In this document: piece after piece, positions 36,639-46,128 of the stretch
Layout: each line of letters begins with the position of its first letter
How positions within the stretch are numbered: the stretch's first letter is position 1
From: DATAOG01 sp963757395
Lineage (GTDB): Bacteria > Pseudomonadota > Alphaproteobacteria > Geminicoccales > Geminicoccaceae
DNA length: 64,000 nt
NCBI GenBank assembly: GCA_963757395.1
Contig: CAVWRK010000013.1
Span: forward strand, 124,001 to 188,000
Reading direction: 5' to 3'
The notes under the pieces: generated by a model
Seen by the model: only the letters and a program-made list of their open reading frames with translations
Databases searched by the model: none
What the model was told of the DNA's origin: nothing
Program-made: the position numbers and the translations under genes

Positions 36639-37828
36639 TGGCCGATTGTCAGCTGCTGACGCCAGCGGGGCGGCCGGCGCGGATCGCTCTGGTCCACGAG
36701 TGGCTCGACAGCTACTACGGCTCCGAGCGGGTGGTGGCGGAGATCCTGGCCTGCTTTCCGGACGCCGAGCTGTTCACGCTGGTCGATTTCATGGCCGCCG
36801 AGGAGCGCGGCTTTCTCGCGGGGCGGCCGGTCAGGACCTCGTTCCTGCAGCGCCTGCCGTTCGCAAGACGGCGGTTTCGCGCCTATCTGCCGCTGATGCC
36901 GCTGGCGATCGAGCAGTTCGACCTGCAGGGCTACGATCTGGTCCTGTCCTCGAGCCACGCGTTCGCCAAGGGCGTGCTGACCGGGCCGGGTCAGCTGCAC
37001 GTCGCCTACATCCATGCGCCGATGCGCTACGGCTGGGAGTACCAGCATCAGTATCTGCGCCAGAGCGGCCTCGAGCGGGGCCTGCGCGGGGCGCTCGCCC
37101 GCTGCGTGCTGCACTATCTCCGGCTCTGGGACGCACGGACCGCGAACCCGGTCGACCACTTCGTCGCCAACTCCGAGTTCATCGCGCGGCGGATCGCCAA
37201 GATCTATCGGCGGCCGAGCGCGGTCGTCTATCCGCCGGTCGACGTCGCGGGCTTCGCGCTACGGCCCGCCAAGGAGGACGCCTACCTCGCGGTCTCGCGC
37301 TTTGCGCCCTACAAGCACACCGAGACGATCGTCGAGGCCTTCCGGGCGCTCGGCGGGCGGCGGCTGGTGGTGATCGGCGAGGGCCCCGGGCTCAAGCGGG
37401 CGCGGGCCCGGGTGGGCCCGAACGTGACCCTGCTCGGCTTTCAGAGCGCCGAGAGCCTGCAGCGCCACATGGGTGCCGCCAAGGCGCTGATCTTCGCCGC
37501 CGAGGAGGACTTCGGGATCACGCCGGTCGAGGCCCAGGCGTGCGGCACGCCGGTGATCGCCTTTGCCGGCGGCGGCGCGCTGGAGACCGTGCGCGGGCTC
37601 GACCAGGCGCGCCCGACCGGCCTGTTCTTCGAGGCCCAGACCGCCGAGGCGATCGCGGCCGCGGTCCTGCGCTTCGAGCGCGAGGGCGGGGCGATCGCCG
37701 CCGAGGACTGCCGCGCCAACGCGCTGGCCTTCAGCGCCGAGCGCTTCCGGAGCAGCTATCTTCGCGAGGTGACGGCGGCCTGGACGGGTCACGGCGGCCG
37801 GGTCGTCCAAGCCTCCGACGCGGCCTGA
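36638..37828 (+). CDS. Glycosyltransferase family 4 (GT-B) protein
   Basis: 396 residues. The ATG overlaps the ABC-F stop (TGATG), so it is co-translated. The N-terminal half (IALVHEWLDSYYGSERVVAEI) and the C-terminal half carry the retaining GT4 signature EEDFGITPVEAQACG (E-x7-E, ~residue 290) and the nucleotide-sugar contacts SRFAPYKHTETIVEAF. It probably transfers a sugar to a cell-surface polysaccharide or lipid. No polysaccharide cluster surrounds it. Confidence 0.93.
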
Positions 37829-38008
37829 GAGCCGGTACCGGCATTCCGTCCAAGCGCCGGCACCGCGATTCATCCAAGATGACGAAGATTTCATCTCACA
37901 GACAGACCGTGGTCATCTGCCATCCCTACCTCCCTCAAACCAACAATGGTCAAGTCCGGGCGCCCGCTGGCCGGTGCCAGCACCCGAGATCAAGAGGAGA
38001 TGATGGCG

Positions 38009-39589
38009 ATGGCTTTGCATGCATCCACGGACAAGACGGCTGGACGAGGCCGGCGGCCGCTGCGCGTCGCGGCGATCGCCCTGTCCTCGGCGGCCGTGGT
38101 CGGCCTGATGGTTGGCCTGAACTCCAGCCAGCCGACGGTGGCGTTGGCGGCGACGGCGGCGACGACGGCCGCCCCCTGGTCGGGCTATGCCGATCTGATC
38201 GAGCAGGTGATGCCGAGCGTGGTCGCGATCACCGTGACCCACAGCGGCAGCAACGAGCCGGTGGCCGATCAGCCGCAGCAGCGCGAGTTCCACTTCTACG
38301 GCCAGCAGGGCCAGGATGGCCCGAACGGCGAGATGATGCGGCGCTTCATGGAGCGCTTCTTCGGTGATCAGGGAATGCCGCAGTTCGGCACGCCGACGCC
38401 GCCCAACGCCGAGCCCGAGGTTGCGATGGGGTCGGGCTTCATCATCGACACGACCGGCCGGATCGTCACCAACTACCACGTGGTCGGCGACGCCACCGAG
38501 GTCACCGTGAACCTGCAGGACGGCAAGGAGCTGAAGGGCACGGTCGTCGGCAAGGACAAGGACACCGATCTCGCGCTGGTCAAGGTCGACCCGACCGGCG
38601 TCGACCTGCACCCGGTCAAGCTGGCGGATTCGGACAAGGTCCGGGTTGGTGATCCGGTGATCGCGATCGGCAGCCCGTTCGGGCTCGGCGGCACCGTGAC
38701 CGCCGGCATCGTCTCGGCCAAGGACCGCGTCATCGGCGTCGGCCGCTACGACGACTTCCTGCAGATCGACGCGCCGATCAACCGCGGCAATTCCGGCGGC
38801 CCGACCTTCAACCTCGCGGGTGAGGTGATCGGCGTCAACAGCCTGATCCACAGCCCGAGCGGCGGCAACGTCGGGATCGGCTTCGCGATCCCCTCGAACC
38901 TGGTCAAGGAGATCGTTGCGGACCTCGAGGATAACGGCGTCGTCGAGCGCGGCTGGCTCGGCGTCCACATCCAGGGCATCGACGAGGATCTCGCCCAGGG
39001 TCTGGGCCTGCACGACACCAAGGGTGCGGTGGTCGCCGAGGTGAGCGACGACAGCCCGGCCGCCAAGGCCGGCTTCGAGCGCGGCGACGTGATCCTGAAA
39101 TACGACGGCAAGCCGGTCGCGCGGGTGACCGATCTGACCCGCATGGTCGCCGACACCAAGGCCGGCAACTCCGCCGACGTCGTGGTGTGGCGCGGCAACG
39201 CCGAGAAGACCCTCAAGGTCGAGATCGGCCAGATGCCGAACGAGGACCAGGTCGTCGCCAAGGCGGAGCAGCCGGGCGAGCAGACCAACACGCCCAAGCT
39301 TGGCGTCATGTTGGCCAAGCTCACCCCGGAGGCGCGCCAGCAGCTGAACCTGCCGGACAGCGCCGAGGGCGTGGTCGTGACCGACGTGCAGCCGGGCAGC
39401 CCGGCGGCCGAGAAGGGCCTGCAGCCGGGTGACGTGATCGTCGAGGCCGACCGCAAGCAGGTCACCGATCCCAAGATGGTGGCCGAGGCGGTGCGGGCGG
39501 CTGCCGAGCGCGGCGACGAGGCGCTTCTCCTGCTGATCAAGCGCGAGGGTCAGGACCGCTTCGTGGCGATCCGGCTGGCGCGCGCCTGA
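38009..39589 (+). CDS. DegP/DegQ (HtrA) periplasmic serine protease
   Basis: 526 residues from the ATG at 38009, which has AAGAGGAG nine bases upstream; ATGs at 38000 and 38003 are alternatives. A signal anchor covers ~15-45 (AAIALSSAAVVGLMVGL). The catalytic triad is His in TNYHVVG, Asp in DTDLALVKV and Ser in RGNSGGP. Two PDZ domains start at GWLGVHIQ and PKLGVML. It degrades or refolds damaged periplasmic proteins. The gene stands alone between a glycosyltransferase and a regulatory ATPase. Confidence 0.95.
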   Translation: MALHASTDKTAGRGRRPLRVAAIALSSAAVVGLMVGLNSSQPTVALAATAATTAAPWSGYADLIEQVMPSVVAITVTHSGSNEPVADQPQQREFHFYGQQGQDGPNGEMMRRFMERFFGDQGMPQFGTPTPPNAEPEVAMGSGFIIDTTGRIVTNYHVVGDATEVTVNLQDGKELKGTVVGKDKDTDLALVKVDPTGVDLHPVKLADSDKVRVGDPVIAIGSPFGLGGTVTAGIVSAKDRVIGVGRYDDFLQIDAPINRGNSGGPTFNLAGEVIGVNSLIHSPSGGNVGIGFAIPSNLVKEIVADLEDNGVVERGWLGVHIQGIDEDLAQGLGLHDTKGAVVAEVSDDSPAAKAGFERGDVILKYDGKPVARVTDLTRMVADTKAGNSADVVVWRGNAEKTLKVEIGQMPNEDQVVAKAEQPGEQTNTPKLGVMLAKLTPEARQQLNLPDSAEGVVVTDVQPGSPAAEKGLQPGDVIVEADRKQVTDPKMVAEAVRAAAERGDEALLLLIKREGQDRFVAIRLARA

Positions 39590-39616
39590 ACGGATCGAGG
39601 AGGAACGCAGATGGGA

Positions 39617-39640
39617 GGGCCGGCGGCGTGCCGCCGGCCC
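39617..39640 (+). terminator. GC-rich hairpin after the HtrA gene
   Basis: GGGCCGGCGGC (39617-39627) and GCCGCCGGCCC (39630-39640) form an 11-bp perfect stem with a very short loop, 28 bp after the protease stop. The following CTCGTTCG is a weak U-tract. Confidence 0.55.
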
Positions 39641-39721
39641 CTCGTTCGTGGCGGCCGCGGCGGCCGCCCTGGCCCTCGATCGACAGGGCCGGGTGACGGT
39701 GCGATAACGGCGGTCGTTGCG

Positions 39722-42700
39722 ATGCGAGCGAGACGGGTCGTGCGCTGTCCGAGCTGCGGCTTCGATGGTCCGGAAGGGGCCCGCTTCTGCGCCGGATGCG
39801 GGAGCCCGGTGGCGCTCGCCTGTCCGGCCTGCGGTGCGCCGGCGTCGGCGGGGCACAAGTTCTGCGCCGCCTGCGGCACCGCGCTGCAGCCCGCCACGGC
39901 CCGGCCCCCTGCCGAGGTCGCGGCAGTCGCCGTGCGCGAAGGCGAGCGGCGCCAGGTGACCGTGCTGTTCGTCGACCTGGTCGGCTACACCAAGCTTGCG
40001 AGCGAGCTGGACGCCGAGGAGGTGCATGGCCTGCTCGGCCGGTTCTTCGCCTGCGCCGACCGGCTGGTCGGGGAGTTCGGCGGCAGCGTCGACAAACACA
40101 TCGGCGACTGCGTCATGGCGGTGTTCGGCGCGCCGCTGGCGCACAGCGACGACCCGGAGCGCGCCGCCCGCGCCGCGCTCGCGATCCGCGCCGCGCTGCC
40201 GGCGCTGAGCCGGGAGCTCGGCCGCGAGCTCGGCGTCCACATCGGGATCGCGAGCGGCCAGGTCGTGGCGAGCGGCACCGGCAGCGATGCCCACCGGGAA
40301 TACACCGTCACCGGCGATTCGGTGAACCTCGCCGCGCGCCTGACCGACCGCGCCGGCAGCAACGAGATCCTGATCTCGGACGCGGTGCGCCGGCGGTTGC
40401 CGGAGCGCTTCGCCTGCACCGGGATCGGCGCCGTCGAGGTCAAGGGGCTGACGACGCCGGTCGCGGCCTGGCGCCTGACCGGCATCGCCGAGGCGAGCTC
40501 GGGGCCACCCCGACCGTTCGTCGGCCGGCGCGCCGAGCTCGCCCAGTTCCGAGGCGTGCTCAAGGCCTGTCGCGAAGGCGCATCCGGGCACACGCTCTAC
40601 CTGCGCGGCAGCGCCGGCATCGGCAAGACCCGGCTGATCGAGGAGTTCCGGCGCCTGGCCGAGGGCCTGGGGTTCGCCGCTCACACGGGCCTGGTGCTCG
40701 ACTTCGGAACCGGCGCCGGCCGGGACGCGATCGGCGCTCTGGTCCGCGGTCTGCTGGGGGTTCAAGGCGCGAGCGGGGTCGAGGCGAGGTCGGCGGCGGC
40801 GGCACGGGCGGCGGCCGACGGTCTGGTGGCCGACGAGCTCCGGGTGTACGTGAACGACCTGCTCGATCTGCCGCAGCCTTTGGAGCTGCGGACCCTCTAC
40901 GACGCGATGGACCACCAGCGGCGCCAGCGGGGCAGGCGCGAGGCGGTCGCCCGGCTGGTCGAGAACGCGAGCGCGCGCCAGCCGCGCCTGCTGGTGGTCG
41001 AGGACGTGCACTGGGCCGACCGCCAGACGCTGGAGCAGCTGGCGAGCCTCGCCCAGACGGTCGCGGGCGCGCCAGCGCTGCTGATCATGACCTCGAGGGT
41101 CGAGGGCGACCCGCTCGATCGGGCCTGGCGGGCAGGGATCGCCGGGGCGCCGCTGCTGACCATCGACCTCGGGCCGCTGCGCGCGAACGAGGCCGAGCAG
41201 CTGGCCGGGGCCTATCTGGAGGCCAGCGGCGAGTTCGCGCGCCGCTGCCTGGAACGGGCGGCGGGCAACCCCCTGTTCCTCGAGCAGCTCCTGCGTCATG
41301 CCGAGGATCGCGCCGGATCCGCCGTGCCGGGGTCGGTGCAGAGCCTGGTCCAGGCGCGCATGGACGAGCTCGATCCGATCGACAGGCAGGCGCTGCTGGC
41401 GGCCTCGGTGTTCGGCCAGCGGTTTTCCCTGCCGGCGCTCCGCCAGCTGATCGAGCGCTCGGACTATGCCTGCGCCGGTCTGGTCGAGCACCTGCTGCTG
41501 CGCCCCGATGGCGACGACTTCCTGTTCGCCCACGCGCTGATTCGCGATGCGGTCTACGACACGCTTCTCAAGGCCAGCCGCCGCGCGCTGCACCGGCGGG
41601 CGGCGGACTGGTTCGAGGGCCGTGACCCGGTGCTGTACGCCGAGCATCTGGACCGGGCCGAGGACGCGGCGGCGGCGGCCGCCTATCTCGAAGCCGCCAG
41701 AGGCCAAGCGGCCGCCTATCGTTACGAGCCGGCGCAGGCGCTGGTCGAACGTGGCCTCGCGATCGCGACCGAGGCGGCCGACCGCGCGGCGCTGACCTGC
41801 CTGCAGGGCGAGCTCTGGCACGATCTCGGGGCGATGGCGGCGTCGCGCACGGCTTACGAGGCCGCGCTTGCGGCCGCCGGTGACGACGAGCGCGCGCGCT
41901 GCCGCGCCTGGATCGGGCTCGCCTCGGTCAAGCGGGTCACCGAGGACCTCGACGGCGCGTTCGCCGATCTGGAGCGCGCCCAGGCGGCCGCGGAACGCCA
42001 TGGTCTCAGCGAGGAGCTGGCCCGCATCCACTTCCTGCGCGGCAACCTCTACTTCCCGCGCGGGCGGATCGAGGCCTGTCTCGAGGAGCACCAGAAGAGC
42101 CTCGAGCTGGCGCGGCTCTGCGGCTCGCCCGAGCTGGAAGCCCAAGCCCTCGGCGGGCTTGGCGATGCCGAGTACGTGCGCGGGCGGATGCTGTCCTCGG
42201 GCCGGGCCTTTCGGAGCTGTATCGAGCTCTGCCGCCAGCACGGCTTCGGGCGGATCGAGGTGGCGAGCCTGGCGATGGCGGCGATTGGCCGGTTGTGCGC
42301 CGCCGATCCCGAGGGCGCGCTGCAGGAAGCTCTGAGCGCGGTCGAGGCGGCGAGCGCGGTCGGTCATCAGCGCGCCGAGATGGTCGCCCTCCAGGTCGTC
42401 GCCCTCTGCCAGCTCGAAGGCGCCGAGCTGACCACCGCGCGGCCGGGCGTCGAGCGCGCGATTGCGCTCGCACGCCAGCTCGGCGCCCGCCGCTTCGAGG
42501 CCGAAGGGCTGGCCTTGCTGGCTGCGGTCGAGGCCGGGTCCGGGCGCCGGGCGGCCGCGGGCGATCTGCTCAGGGACGCCGTGGCGATCGGCCGAGAGAC
42601 CGGCATGGCCTATTGGGGCCCGATCATGCTCGGCTGGCTGGCCCGGTATACCGACGACCTCGACGAGCGGCGGGCCGCCCTCGCGGAGGCCGAGGCGTTG

Positions 42701-43039
42701 CTGCTGGCCGGCGGCGCGGTGAGCCACAATTACCTTTTCTTCTACCGGGCGGCGATCGAGACGGCGCTGAATGACGGTGACTGGGACGCCGCCGAGCACC
42801 ATGCCGAAGCGCTCGAGGACTACACCCGGCCCGAGCCGCTGCCCTTGATCGACCTGTGCATCGCGCGCGGGCGCGCGCTCGCGGCATGGGGTCGGGGTCA
42901 CCGGGATGCCGCCGCGACCGGGCGCCTCGAGGCTCTGCGCGCTCAGGCGGAGCGCGCCGGCCTGTGCGCCGCCCTGCCGGCGATCGAGGCGGCGCTCGCC
43001 GGCAGCGCCATGGCCGCCTCGAAGGTCGCCGCATCATGA
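39722..43039 (+). CDS. Class III nucleotidyl cyclase-AAA ATPase-TPR regulatory protein with double zinc ribbon
   Basis: 1105 residues, large multidomain cytoplasmic regulator. Two zinc ribbons at the N-terminus (CPSCG…CAGCG and CPACG…CAACG, residues ~8-52). An adenylate/guanylate cyclase domain (~75-250) has metal-binding Asp in FVDLVGYT and HIGDCVMAVFG. An AAA/STAND-like ATPase has GSAGIGKT (~residue 300) and VVEDVHWAD. The C-terminal ~450 residues are TPR-like helices. This architecture is widespread in alphaproteobacteria but poorly understood. It could make cAMP in response to a bound ligand. The start at 39722 begins the first zinc ribbon. Confidence 0.92.
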   Translation: MRARRVVRCPSCGFDGPEGARFCAGCGSPVALACPACGAPASAGHKFCAACGTALQPATARPPAEVAAVAVREGERRQVTVLFVDLVGYTKLASELDAEEVHGLLGRFFACADRLVGEFGGSVDKHIGDCVMAVFGAPLAHSDDPERAARAALAIRAALPALSRELGRELGVHIGIASGQVVASGTGSDAHREYTVTGDSVNLAARLTDRAGSNEILISDAVRRRLPERFACTGIGAVEVKGLTTPVAAWRLTGIAEASSGPPRPFVGRRAELAQFRGVLKACREGASGHTLYLRGSAGIGKTRLIEEFRRLAEGLGFAAHTGLVLDFGTGAGRDAIGALVRGLLGVQGASGVEARSAAAARAAADGLVADELRVYVNDLLDLPQPLELRTLYDAMDHQRRQRGRREAVARLVENASARQPRLLVVEDVHWADRQTLEQLASLAQTVAGAPALLIMTSRVEGDPLDRAWRAGIAGAPLLTIDLGPLRANEAEQLAGAYLEASGEFARRCLERAAGNPLFLEQLLRHAEDRAGSAVPGSVQSLVQARMDELDPIDRQALLAASVFGQRFSLPALRQLIERSDYACAGLVEHLLLRPDGDDFLFAHALIRDAVYDTLLKASRRALHRRAADWFEGRDPVLYAEHLDRAEDAAAAAAYLEAARGQAAAYRYEPAQALVERGLAIATEAADRAALTCLQGELWHDLGAMAASRTAYEAALAAAGDDERARCRAWIGLASVKRVTEDLDGAFADLERAQAAAERHGLSEELARIHFLRGNLYFPRGRIEACLEEHQKSLELARLCGSPELEAQALGGLGDAEYVRGRMLSSGRAFRSCIELCRQHGFGRIEVASLAMAAIGRLCAADPEGALQEALSAVEAASAVGHQRAEMVALQVVALCQLEGAELTTARPGVERAIALARQLGARRFEAEGLALLAAVEAGSGRRAAAGDLLRDAVAIGRETGMAYWGPIMLGWLARYTDDLDERRAALAEAEALLLAGGAVSHNYLFFYRAAIETALNDGDWDAAEHHAEALEDYTRPEPLPLIDLCIARGRALAAWGRGHRDAAATGRLEALRAQAERAGLCAALPAIEAALAGSAMAASKVAAS

Positions 43040-43074
43040 TCGCCACTGCTGTCTCCGCCCCAAGGGCTGACTAT

Positions 43075-43770
43075 ATGAGCGCCATGCGAATCCTGATCAT
43101 CGAGGACGACGCCGAGGCCGGCGAGTATCTGTGCAAGGGCCTGCGCGAGAGCGGCCACGGCGCCGAGCTGGTCCAGGACGGTCGCGACGGATTGCTGCAG
43201 GCGGCGACCGGCGAGTGGGACGTGCTGATCGTCGACCGCATGCTGCCGGGTCTCGACGGCCTGAGCCTGGTCCGGCACCTGCGCGCGACCGGCCACAGCA
43301 CGCCGGTTTTGTTCCTGTCCGCGCTCGGCGAGGTCGACGACCGGGTCAAGGGCCTGCGTGCCGGCGGCGACGACTATCTGGTCAAGCCCTATGCCTTCTC
43401 CGAGCTTTTGGCGCGGGTCGAGAACCTCGGCCGCCGCCAGACCACGGCGCCGGTCGCGACCCGGCTGCGGGTCGCCGACCTCGAGCTCGATCTGTTGACC
43501 CGCAAGGTGACCCGGGCCGGCAAGGTGATCGATCTGCAGCCGCGCGAGTTCCAGCTGCTCGAGACCCTGCTCCGCCATCCGGGCCGGGTCATGACCCGGA
43601 CGATGCTGCTGGAGACGGTCTGGGACTATCACTTCGACCCCCAGACCAACGTGATCGACGTCCACATCAGCCGCCTGCGCCAGAAGGTCGATCGCGGCTT
43701 CGAGCAGCCGCTGATCCACACCGTGCGCGGCGCCGGATATTGTCTGCGTGCGCCTGAAACGGCTGCTTGA
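43075..43770 (+). CDS. OmpR/PhoB-family response regulator
   Basis: 231 residues. Receiver (IEDDAEAG, phosphoacceptor Asp in LIVDRMLPGLDG, FLSALG, KPYAFSEL) plus a winged-helix DNA-binding domain (LQPREFQLLETLLRHPGRVMTRTMLLETVW, HISRLRQKVD, HTVRGAGYCL). Starts at 43036, 43075 and 43084 are possible; 43075 has AAGGG eight bases upstream. It overlaps the sensor kinase gene by 23 bp. The C-terminal DNA-binding domain resembles the copper/heavy-metal QseB-CusR branch. Confidence 0.94.
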   Translation: MSAMRILIIEDDAEAGEYLCKGLRESGHGAELVQDGRDGLLQAATGEWDVLIVDRMLPGLDGLSLVRHLRATGHSTPVLFLSALGEVDDRVKGLRAGGDDYLVKPYAFSELLARVENLGRRQTTAPVATRLRVADLELDLLTRKVTRAGKVIDLQPREFQLLETLLRHPGRVMTRTMLLETVWDYHFDPQTNVIDVHISRLRQKVDRGFEQPLIHTVRGAGYCLRAPETAA

Positions 43771-45205
43771 GACCTCGACCTTCCGCTGGGCCCTGATCTA
43801 TCTGGCTCTGTTCGGGGTCTCGGCGCTCGCCCTGCTCGGTTTTCTCTACGTCGCCACGGCCGGCGTGATGGAGCGCCAGACCGCGGATACCATCCAGGCC
43901 GAGATCGCCGGCCTTGCGGACCAGTATCGCTCCCAGGGGCTGAACGGCCTGCGGCAGGTGATCGAGCGGCGGAGTGCTGCGCAACCGCACCGCGCCAGCG
44001 TCTATCTTTTGACCGATCCGCTCGGCGAGCGGATCGCGGGCAACCTCGACCGCTGGCCGGACGTCGACCCGGATGCCAGCGGCTGGCTCGACTTCAGCGT
44101 CCAGGTGCCGACCGGCGACACGTTCGAGCGCCGCCGGGCGCATGCGGCCAGCTTCAGCCTGGCCGGCGACTTCCGGCTGCTGGTCGGGCGCGAGGTCGAG
44201 GACCGCCTGCAGATCCAGTCGCTGATCAAGCAGGCGATCGGCTGGGGGCTGGCGCTGACTCTTTTGCTGGGCCTCGCCGGCGGCTTTGCGATCAGCCGCG
44301 GCATGCTCGGCCGGGTCGACGCGATCAACCGGACCACGCGCCGGATCATGGCCGGCGAGCTCGGCCAGCGGATCGCGCTCAGCGGCACGCGCGACGAGTT
44401 CGACCAGCTGGCCGCCAATCTGAACGCCATGCTCGACCAGATCGAGCGCCTGCTGCAGGGCATGCGCCAGGTGACCGACAACGTCGCGCACGACCTCAGG
44501 ACGCCGCTCAACCGGCTGCGCACCCGGATCGAGGTCGCCCTGATGGGCGAACCCGACCGCGCCGAGTCGCGGGTCGTGCTCGAGCAGACCCTGGTCGACG
44601 CCGAGACCATGATCGGCACCTTCAACGCGCTGCTCGAGATCGCGCGCGCCGAGGCCGGCAGCGACCGGGCCGGGTTCGCGCCGGTCGACCTCGCCAAGCT
44701 GACCCAGGACCTGGCCGAGCTGTATGAGCCGCTGGCCGAGGACCAGGACGTGACCTTCGAGCGTTCGTGCCCGGCCGACGCCTGGGTGCGGGCGAACGAG
44801 CATCTGCTGGCGCAGGCGGTCGCCAACCTGCTCGACAACGCGATCAAGTACACGCCCGCGGGCGGCCGGGTGCAGCTCCTCGTCGAGCGGGCGCCGGGCG
44901 GTCTTGCGATCACGGTCGCGGACAGCGGGCCCGGCATCCCCGCGGCCGATCGGCAACGCGTGCTCGAGCGCTTTGTCCGGCTCGACGCCACGCGCTCGAC
45001 CCCGGGCAACGGCCTCGGCCTCAGCCTGGTCAACGCGGTCGCCAAGCTGCACGGGGCGGAGCTGGTGCTCGGCGACAATCAGCCCGGGCTCACGGTTCGC
45101 CTGGAGCTCGCACCGTTGGCGGCAGCGGTTCAGGTCGCGCCCGAGGTCGGCCGGCGCGGGATCGATCAGCCGGCGCTGGCGGCGACCAGCGCGAAGAACG
45201 CCTGA
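43748..45205 (+). CDS. Membrane sensor histidine kinase
   Basis: 485 residues from a GTG at 43748. Two membrane helices (~13-35 and ~158-180) flank a periplasmic sensor of ~120 residues. HAMP (~180-235), HisKA with phosphoacceptor His in NVAHDLRTPLNRLR and HATPase with NLLDNAIKYTP, DSGPGIP and GNGLGLSLVNAV follow. The partner is the overlapping OmpR-type regulator. The C-terminal ~25 residues overlap the convergent LysR gene by 40 bp. Confidence 0.94.
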   Translation: MRLKRLLETSTFRWALIYLALFGVSALALLGFLYVATAGVMERQTADTIQAEIAGLADQYRSQGLNGLRQVIERRSAAQPHRASVYLLTDPLGERIAGNLDRWPDVDPDASGWLDFSVQVPTGDTFERRRAHAASFSLAGDFRLLVGREVEDRLQIQSLIKQAIGWGLALTLLLGLAGGFAISRGMLGRVDAINRTTRRIMAGELGQRIALSGTRDEFDQLAANLNAMLDQIERLLQGMRQVTDNVAHDLRTPLNRLRTRIEVALMGEPDRAESRVVLEQTLVDAETMIGTFNALLEIARAEAGSDRAGFAPVDLAKLTQDLAELYEPLAEDQDVTFERSCPADAWVRANEHLLAQAVANLLDNAIKYTPAGGRVQLLVERAPGGLAITVADSGPGIPAADRQRVLERFVRLDATRSTPGNGLGLSLVNAVAKLHGAELVLGDNQPGLTVRLELAPLAAAVQVAPEVGRRGIDQPALAATSAKNA

Positions 45206-46032
45206 ACCGCACGCAGCTCGCGCCGTTCGGGCAGGCAGGCGAGGGATACCGTGGCGGCGAGATCCGCGCCGTCGATCGGGAGCGGGCGGAGGCGGGGGTC
45301 CGCGACCAGCTCCCGTTCGAACACGGTGCCGACCCCGAGCCCGGCCAGCACCGCCTCACGGACCGCCTCGCGCGAGCCGAGCTCGAGCGCGATCCGGGGA
45401 GCGAGGCCGGCCCGGTCGAGCGCCGCCAGCAGCAGGGCCCGGGTGGCCGAGCCCGGCTCGCGCAGGATCAACGGTGCCGCCGCCAGATCGGCGAGCTCGA
45501 GCCGGCCGCGCGGCGCCCAGGGATGCTCCGCCGGCACGAAGGCTGTGATCCGGTCGCGGTAGAGTGCCCGGCTGTGGAGCTCGCCCGCGGGCAGGGTCAG
45601 GTTCAGGACCGCGAGGTCGGTGCGCGCCTCGCGGAGATCGGCCAGCACGCGGGTCGCATTGCCGATCCGGACCGCGACCCGCACGCCCGGATAGCGGGCG
45701 ATGAAGGTGGCGACCAGGTCCATCACCGAGAACGGCCCGTCGGCGCCGATCTCGAGCCGGCCGACCCGGAGCTCGCCGGCCGAGGTCATCAGCTCCTCGA
45801 GGTCGTCGAGCTCGGCGAACACGCGCCGGGTCCGCTGCCAGAGGTCGCGGCCGAACTCGGTGAGCTCGATCCGCTGGCCGAGGCGCCGGAACAAGGCGAC
45901 GCCATAGCGCTGCTCGAGCGCGCGAACCTGCACCGTGACCGCCGGCTGGCTGATGCCGAGCCGGAGGGCACCGCGGGTGAAGCCGCCTTCGCTCGCGACC
46001 GCGTGGAAGGCGCGAAGCTGGGTGAAGTTCAT
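45166..46032 (-). CDS. LysR-family regulator, probably of the phn genes
   Basis: 288 residues. N-terminal winged HTH (MNFTQLRAFHAVASEGGFTRGALRLGISQPAVTVQVRALE) and a periplasmic-binding-like effector domain (~90-285). It is divergent from phnW-phnX across a 96-bp gap, the classical arrangement for a LysR activator of 2-aminoethylphosphonate breakdown. Its inducer would then be 2-aminoethylphosphonate or phosphonoacetaldehyde; this is inference from position. Confidence 0.92.
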   Translation of the reverse strand: MNFTQLRAFHAVASEGGFTRGALRLGISQPAVTVQVRALEQRYGVALFRRLGQRIELTEFGRDLWQRTRRVFAELDDLEELMTSAGELRVGRLEIGADGPFSVMDLVATFIARYPGVRVAVRIGNATRVLADLREARTDLAVLNLTLPAGELHSRALYRDRITAFVPAEHPWAPRGRLELADLAAAPLILREPGSATRALLLAALDRAGLAPRIALELGSREAVREAVLAGLGVGTVFERELVADPRLRPLPIDGADLAATVSLACLPERRELRAVQAFFALVAASAG

Positions 46033-46128
46033 AACTCCACGCTATGGCACCATCATGACTATGCATTTGATTTATAGAACCAGAGCCGCAGAATGCCAGC
46101 GGCAATCCGTTCCGGAGGGAGGTCCGAG
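46033..46128 (+). promoter_or_regulatory. Divergent lysR-phnW control region
   Basis: The 96-bp gap contains an AT-rich core (GACTATGCATTTGATTTATAG, about 46055-46075) in GC-rich surroundings. It is the expected place for a LysR binding site and the phn promoter. GGAGGG at 46114-46119 is the ribosome-binding site that favours the GTG start of phnW at 46129. Confidence 0.45.

Noticed and set aside
37913..42901. 1662-residue open frame on the minus strand
   Set aside because: It lies antisense to the HtrA and cyclase genes, has low-complexity His/Asp/Arg/Gly composition and no domain; it is a by-product of high GC third positions.
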